Shown: positions 7,401-10,498 of the stretch, piece by piece
Position numbering within the stretch: the first letter of the stretch is position 1
Layout: every line of letters begins with the position of its first letter
Origin: Candidatus Poribacteria bacterium
Lineage (GTDB): Bacteria > Poribacteria > WGA-4E > GCA-2687025
DNA: 10,498 bases
Direction: 5' to 3'
NCBI GenBank assembly: GCA_002687025.1
Contig: NYZG01000030.1
Span: 4,807 to 15,304, forward strand
Translations under genes and position numbers: made by a program
Notes under the pieces: model-generated
Database searches by the model: none
The model's input: only the letters and a program-made list of their open reading frames with translations
Told to the model about the DNA's origin: nothing

Positions 7401-9164
7401 GCCGTAAGTGAATGTCCGTTCGGGAGAATACGCCAGCCACTCCCCGCCGGCGAACGCGCGCACGCGCCATCGGTATTCGCCGGGCGCGGCGAGCGGCAGC
7501 TCGTACTGCGTGTCCGACGTCTCGTAGCCGACCCAGTCGAGATCGCCCGGCGCCAGCACGCTCAGTTCGTAGTTGGTGGCCTGGAATACGCCCTGCCACT
7601 CCGGCAGCGCGGGCGATGGCGACTGCGCGCCATCGGGCGGGCCCGCCAGGGCGGGCGTGGCCGCGTAGACGGTGAAAGCGATGGGGTTCGTCGCGCCTTC
7701 GGACGGGACGACATCTTGCCAGTCGCCGATTCGCACGCGGACGACTGCCTCGTGCGCGCCGGGCTCGAGGAGCGTCGTGGGGACGGCGTAGTCGCGCGTG
7801 GCGCCGGCCGCGAACTCCGGGTCCACGTCCAGCGAGATTGTCGTGACCTCGACGCCGTCGGCATCGGTGATCGACAGGCGCGCCTCGTCGACGACCACGG
7901 CGTTCCCGGTGGTCTCCGCCAGCGTGAACGCCAGCGACACGTTGCCAACGCCTCGCGTGTACACAACCGATGGCTGCACGTCGAGACCGGCCGTGATGCC
8001 GAGGACGCCCACCGGCGGCATGACCGTTGTCGCGGCGTCGATGACGCCTTCGCCCTCCTCTTCGTCGGCGAGAGCTGTATCCTCGGCGACGAGGTCGTCC
8101 AGAAGCTGCAGTCCCGCCCCGGTCGCCACCGTACGTCCCGCTGCGAGGGCGAGCGCCACGACGCCCGTGACGTGCGGCGTCGCCATACTAGTGCCCTGGA
8201 GGTACGCGTACGAGCCTGCCAGATACGTCGATTCCACACCGGACCCAGGCGCCGCGAAGTCCACCTCGGGGCCGTAGTTCGAGAAGCTGGACAGCCCGCC
8301 GTCCGAGTCGATTGAGGAGACCGCGATCACCTGTGGATACACTGCCGGCGCCGCGACGTCTGTCGGCTCGATGAGGTTGTGGTTCCCGGCCGCGGCCACC
8401 ATGACGACGCCCGCCTGGTCGGCCGTGGCCACGGCCTCCTCGAACAGCGGCGACTCGCCACCCACCAACCCGAGGCTCATGTTGACGACATGGATGCCGT
8501 TGTCGACGCACCAGAGGAGGCCCTCGACGATGTCGCTGACCCACGCCTCGTTCGCGTCGCCGAATACACGGACGGCGTACAGGTTGGCCTCGGGCGCGAC
8601 GCCGACGACGCCGACGCCGTTGTCGGCCGCGGCGATGGTGCCGGCGACGTGCGTCCCGTGGCCGAGGAGGTCCTCGTAGACGCCGGTGTCCTCGCCGTCG
8701 AGCGCGTTGTATCCGCCCGCGATGGCGGCGATCAGGTCCGGGTGGTCGGTGTCGACGCCCGAGTCGATGACGCCGACGTTGATGCCCGCGCCACGCGTGT
8801 GCGTCCACGCCTCCTGCGCGCGGACGCGCGTGATGCCCCATGGAATCGTCTGAGAACCGACCTGCGCCATCTGCACGAGCAGGTCGGGTTCGACCCACCG
8901 GGCGTTCATCACGCCGGCGACGGCGTCGTCGGGCATGTCGTCGGGAACTTCGAGCACCACGGCGGGAAGCGAGGAGAATGCGTGCGTTACCCTGACCGGC
9001 GCCTCACGCTCGACGCGCTGTCGGTCCGCCGCGCCGAAGCGGCCGGAGCCATCCCGCAGCCGGACGATCACGCGCCGCGCGGCCTCCGCCTCGGAAGCGA
9101 CGCTCCAGCACGCCACGGCCACCAGCGCCAACGCGAAGCCACGCTGCGCCGTAGCTCGCGACAT
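4411..9164 (-). CDS. Secreted multidomain subtilase (peptidase S8) with Poribacteria-type C-terminal tail; frame broken at 5008-5012
   Basis: A serine protease exported by a Sec signal (residues 1-28, ending SEAEA). A propeptide (about 29-100) precedes the S8 domain (about 110-345), which has the full catalytic set: Asp134 (VIDSGVD), His169 (GHGTHVAG), Asn261 (AAGN) and Ser326 (GTSMATPHV). Downstream are a beta-sandwich region (about 385-500), two Fn3-like domains (about 503-588 and 590-683), three divergent InlB-type B-repeats (684-895), a cohesin-like domain (about 901-1024), an Ig-like domain (about 1030-1128), and a conserved region with RAGWNLLANPF (to about 1333). The last 90 residues form a FlgD-like, type-A-sorting-like tail. 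The protease frame leaves the coding register after HVAPP near 5010 and ends out of frame at 4863. The tail continues in another frame to TAG 4411. Adding one base at the G5 tract restores a single 1,584-residue protein. Start ATG 9164 gives a proper signal peptide with GGGGA 9 bases upstream; the frame is open to 9275, but those residues do not look like an export signal. Confidence 0.85.
4414..4683 (-). other. C-terminal sorting-type tail of the subtilase
   Basis: Ninety residues beginning NYPNPFNPETWIPFEL and ending RRRMLLRK. The order of features (PNPFNP, a hydrophobic strand with IYAVDG, LDLG, AYWDG, GDPAASGVYIYEI, basic end) is that of FlgD-like or T9SS type-A-like tails. The variant NPETWIP is one I associate with Poribacteria. 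In such proteins it directs secretion or surface attachment. It lies in a different frame from the protease catalytic domain in this sequence. Confidence 0.75.
5008..5012 (-). other. Frameshift site in the subtilase gene (five-G tract on the plus strand)
   Basis: On the coding strand the bases read GCG CCC CCG CCG GTT. Upstream of this point the protease frame is the coding-like one (EDVATAAVGSPEDRLGHVAPP). Downstream the coding-like frame is the one read as GCC GGT TCC (AGSLFRAAGHRVLADIGG and on to the sorting tail). Inserting one C into the CCCCC run joins the two as APPAGSLFRA and makes the total length from 9164 to 4411 an exact number of codons. This may be an assembly or read error, a real mutation, or a -1 slip. 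Confidence 0.8.
6480..7115 (-). repeat. Three tandem InlB-type B-repeats within the subtilase
   Basis: Three consecutive units of about 70 residues share one plan. Each has a strand, then PPGAGxVTP or TDGGAVTP, then a DYxxGDxVTL-like strand. An aromatic GYxFxxW or GFVFVGWDG turn follows, then NPxxVTxTxDxxxTAxF. The units start at residues 684, 754 and about 826 of the subtilase. Glycine and aromatic positions are conserved while the rest diverges, so this is an old duplication. In other secreted bacterial proteins such repeats act as stalks or adhesive spacers. Confidence 0.75.
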
Positions 9165-9211
9165 GGATGTCTTTCCCCGTGACGCCACGCTGCGGTACTC
9201 TCCCTGCCGAT

Positions 9212-9217
9212 AGTATA
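9212..9217 (-). promoter_or_regulatory. Possible -10 box TATACT for the subtilase
   Basis: On the minus strand TATACT lies about 48 bases before the ATG at 9164. GTTACA, a four-of-six match to TTGACA, is found 19 bases further upstream. The spacing is slightly long. The site sits in the 101-base divergent spacer (9165-9265), which must also serve the rightward membrane-protein gene. No clear box is seen for that direction. Confidence 0.35.
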
Positions 9218-9265
9218 CGCCAGCAGTCACCGGCGCTGTAACGCGCGCGAAGAGCGGCGGGTTCA

Positions 9266-9853
9266 CTGAACACACCCGGTCACGTCATTCTCAACGTCGC
9301 GATCCTGGGGAGGCGCGGATCGCGCGGCCGCGATGCCGCCCTCGCGCTGGGGGGTGTCGCGCCGGACGCGCCGATGTTCGTGTTCTTCGTCGTCGAGCGG
9401 TTCGTGTTCGGCCACCGCGGCTCCGTGATATGGTCCGACCGCTACTACGACGCCGACTGGCAGCGCGTCTTCGACCTGTTCAACTCGTTGCCGCTACTTG
9501 GCCTGGCGGCGGTCGTGGCTTACGTCTTCCACCGGCGCCGCGTGGCATGGGCGTTCGTCAGCATGGCGCTGCACGCCGCTATGGACCTGCCGCTGCACAA
9601 CGACGACGGACATCGCCACTTCTACCCCTTCAGCGACTTCCGATTCGACAGCCCCGTCTCGTATTGGGACCCGGCGCATTTCGGGGCGTACGCGGCGACC
9701 GGCGAGGCCGTGGCCGTGCTGATCGCCTCCGCGGTCGTGTATCGTCGGCTGCGCTCCCGGTGGACGCGCGGAGCCCTCATCCTCGTGGACGCGGCCTACG
9801 TCGCGATGTGCGCGGGCATCTGGATGTGGTCGAGGCGGTCGGGCGTGTCGTAA
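9266..9853 (+). CDS. Polytopic membrane protein with conserved NTPGH N-terminus and His/Asp-rich loop, function unknown
   Basis: If it starts at CTG 9266 the product is 195 residues beginning (M)NTPGHVILN. I recognise this as a family of small integral membrane proteins that start MNTPxH and carry an (L)G..xPDxPMF motif; here it is ALGGVAPDAPMFVFF. Hydrophobic helices are at about 75-88, 94-106, 146-158 and 168-187. Between them is a strikingly conserved-looking polar stretch, HAAMDLPLHNDDGHRHF (103-119), then PFSDFRF and YWDPAH (133-138). These histidines and aspartates could bind a metal. The layout loosely resembles the YdjM-type membrane metal-dependent hydrolases, but that link is inference. 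The frame is open from the stop at 9239, with no ATG, GTG or TTG before ATG 9374. Starting there would remove 36 residues, including NTPGH. It is divergent from the subtilase. Confidence 0.75.
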   Translation: MNTPGHVILNVAILGRRGSRGRDAALALGGVAPDAPMFVFFVVERFVFGHRGSVIWSDRYYDADWQRVFDLFNSLPLLGLAAVVAYVFHRRRVAWAFVSMALHAAMDLPLHNDDGHRHFYPFSDFRFDSPVSYWDPAHFGAYAATGEAVAVLIASAVVYRRLRSRWTRGALILVDAAYVAMCAGIWMWSRRSGVS

Positions 9854-9869
9854 GCGCGCCGCGACAGGC

Positions 9870-9875
9870 TACAAT
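9870..9875 (+). promoter_or_regulatory. Possible -10 box TACAAT for the isomerase gene
   Basis: TACAAT matches TATAAT at five of six positions and is preceded by GGC. It lies in the 67-base spacer after the membrane-protein stop, 45 bases before the ATG at 9921. No good -35 hexamer is seen. Confidence 0.35.
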
Positions 9876-9920
9876 GGCGTGCAGGCCCCGGAGCATCACG
9901 GCACAGCGGAAGGGACGGCG

Positions 9921-10498
9921 ATGGCACTCCTGAGCGCGTTCGCGGACGAGATCTCGCAGGACTTCGACGAACAACTCGCAGTACTGGTCGAAACGGGCGT
10001 CACCCATGTCGAGTTGCGTGGCGTGTGGGGCAAGAACGTGCTGAAGCTGACGCCCCGCGAAATCCGCGACGTGCGCGCCGCCGCGGACGCCGAAGGCATC
10101 GGCTTCTCAGCGATCGGCTCGCCGTTGGGCAAGTTCCCGCTGGCGGGAGACTTCAGCGAGCAGTTGGAGGGCGTCCGCCGCGCCCTCGAATACGCCCAGG
10201 TCCTGGAGGCGCCGTACATCCGCCTGTTCTCCTACCACATCCCCAAAGGCGACGACGCCGCCGACCATCGAACGCAGGTGATGGACTGGCTCGGGCAGCT
10301 CTCGGCCGAGGCGGAGCAGACGGACATCGTCCTGGCCCACGAGAACGAGAGCGGCATATACGGCGACACGGGCGCGCGATGCCTCGACCTGATCGAAACG
10401 CTGGGGAGCGACTCGTTCACGACGATCTTCGACTTCTCGAACTACGCCGTCGGCGGCGAGGACCTGCTGGCGAATTGGGAGTCGCTCAAGGACCACAC
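9921..10498 (+). CDS. Sugar phosphate isomerase/epimerase family protein (xylose isomerase-like TIM barrel), N-terminal part
   Basis: The first 192 codons are present, with no stop before the right edge. The product starts MALLSAFADEISQDFDEQLAVL, the first strand and helix of the AP-endonuclease-2/xylose isomerase-like barrel. THVELRG follows (second strand, with the usual glutamate), then GFSAIGSPLGKFPL and YIRLFSYHIPKG. HENESGIYGDT carries the glutamate that normally binds the metal in this family, and TIFDFSNYAVGG carries the next metal-binding Asp region. Members interconvert or dehydrate sugars and polyols, for example inosose, hydroxypyruvate or keto-sugar derivatives. The substrate cannot be told from this fragment. 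There is no signal peptide, so it is cytoplasmic. Start ATG 9921 has GGAAGGGA (9908-9915) just upstream, well placed. It is downstream of the membrane-protein gene on the same strand, with a likely promoter of its own between them. Confidence 0.85.
   Translation, partial: MALLSAFADEISQDFDEQLAVLVETGVTHVELRGVWGKNVLKLTPREIRDVRAAADAEGIGFSAIGSPLGKFPLAGDFSEQLEGVRRALEYAQVLEAPYIRLFSYHIPKGDDAADHRTQVMDWLGQLSAEAEQTDIVLAHENESGIYGDTGARCLDLIETLGSDSFTTIFDFSNYAVGGEDLLANWESLKDH

Noticed and set aside
1..10498. A defence, mobile or biosynthetic system in the window
   Set aside because: No transposase, integrase, nuclease, toxin-antitoxin pair, CRISPR repeat or biosynthetic cluster is visible. The genes look like ordinary chromosomal housekeeping and envelope functions.

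Overview
The window is high-GC bacterial chromosome with dense, mostly intact protein genes. The best taxonomic clue is the last 90 residues of the large secreted protease. The sequence NYPNPFNPETWIPFEL, followed by an IY..DG.LVR..LG core, an AYWDG motif, ASGVY and a final RRRMLLRK, is the C-terminal tail that I associate with secreted proteins of Candidatus Poribacteria (sponge-associated and marine uncultured bacteria). That assignment is inference from one motif. No rRNA, tRNA, CRISPR array, insertion sequence or phage gene is visible.

Layout. At the left edge the first 20 codons of an acetate kinase-like gene run off the window on the minus strand (1-62). A 229-base divergent spacer separates it from a plus-strand gene for a TonB-like inner-membrane protein (292-1092). 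Next come a secreted protein built of prenyltransferase/squalene-cyclase type helical repeats (1152-2252), the 16S rRNA dimethyltransferase rsmA/ksgA (about 2239-3090, overlapping the previous gene), and a lipoprotein N-acetylmuramoyl-L-alanine amidase with a helical-repeat N-terminus (3138-4406). Converging on the amidase with only 4 bases between stop codons is a 4.75-kb minus-strand gene (4411-9164) for a multidomain secreted subtilase. It holds signal peptide, propeptide, S8 protease, Fn3-like domains, three InlB-type B-repeats, a cohesin-like domain and the sorting-type tail. The frame breaks at a five-G tract (5008-5012), so the tail lies in a different frame from the protease. Divergent from the subtilase is a small polytopic membrane protein (9266-9853), followed by the first 192 codons of a sugar phosphate isomerase/epimerase TIM-barrel gene that runs off the right edge (9921-10498).

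How the genes relate. Four of the eight products act in or beyond the cell envelope: the TonB-like protein, the repeat protein, the lipoprotein amidase and the subtilase. The membrane protein adds a fifth envelope gene. I see no single pathway linking them; this looks like ordinary genome content rather than a dedicated system. The most noteworthy points are at gene boundaries. The conserved N-termini of rsmA and of the membrane protein both lie upstream of the first ATG/GTG/TTG, which implies ATC and CTG initiation (or errors in the sequence). The subtilase is interrupted by what looks like a one-base loss in a homopolymer.
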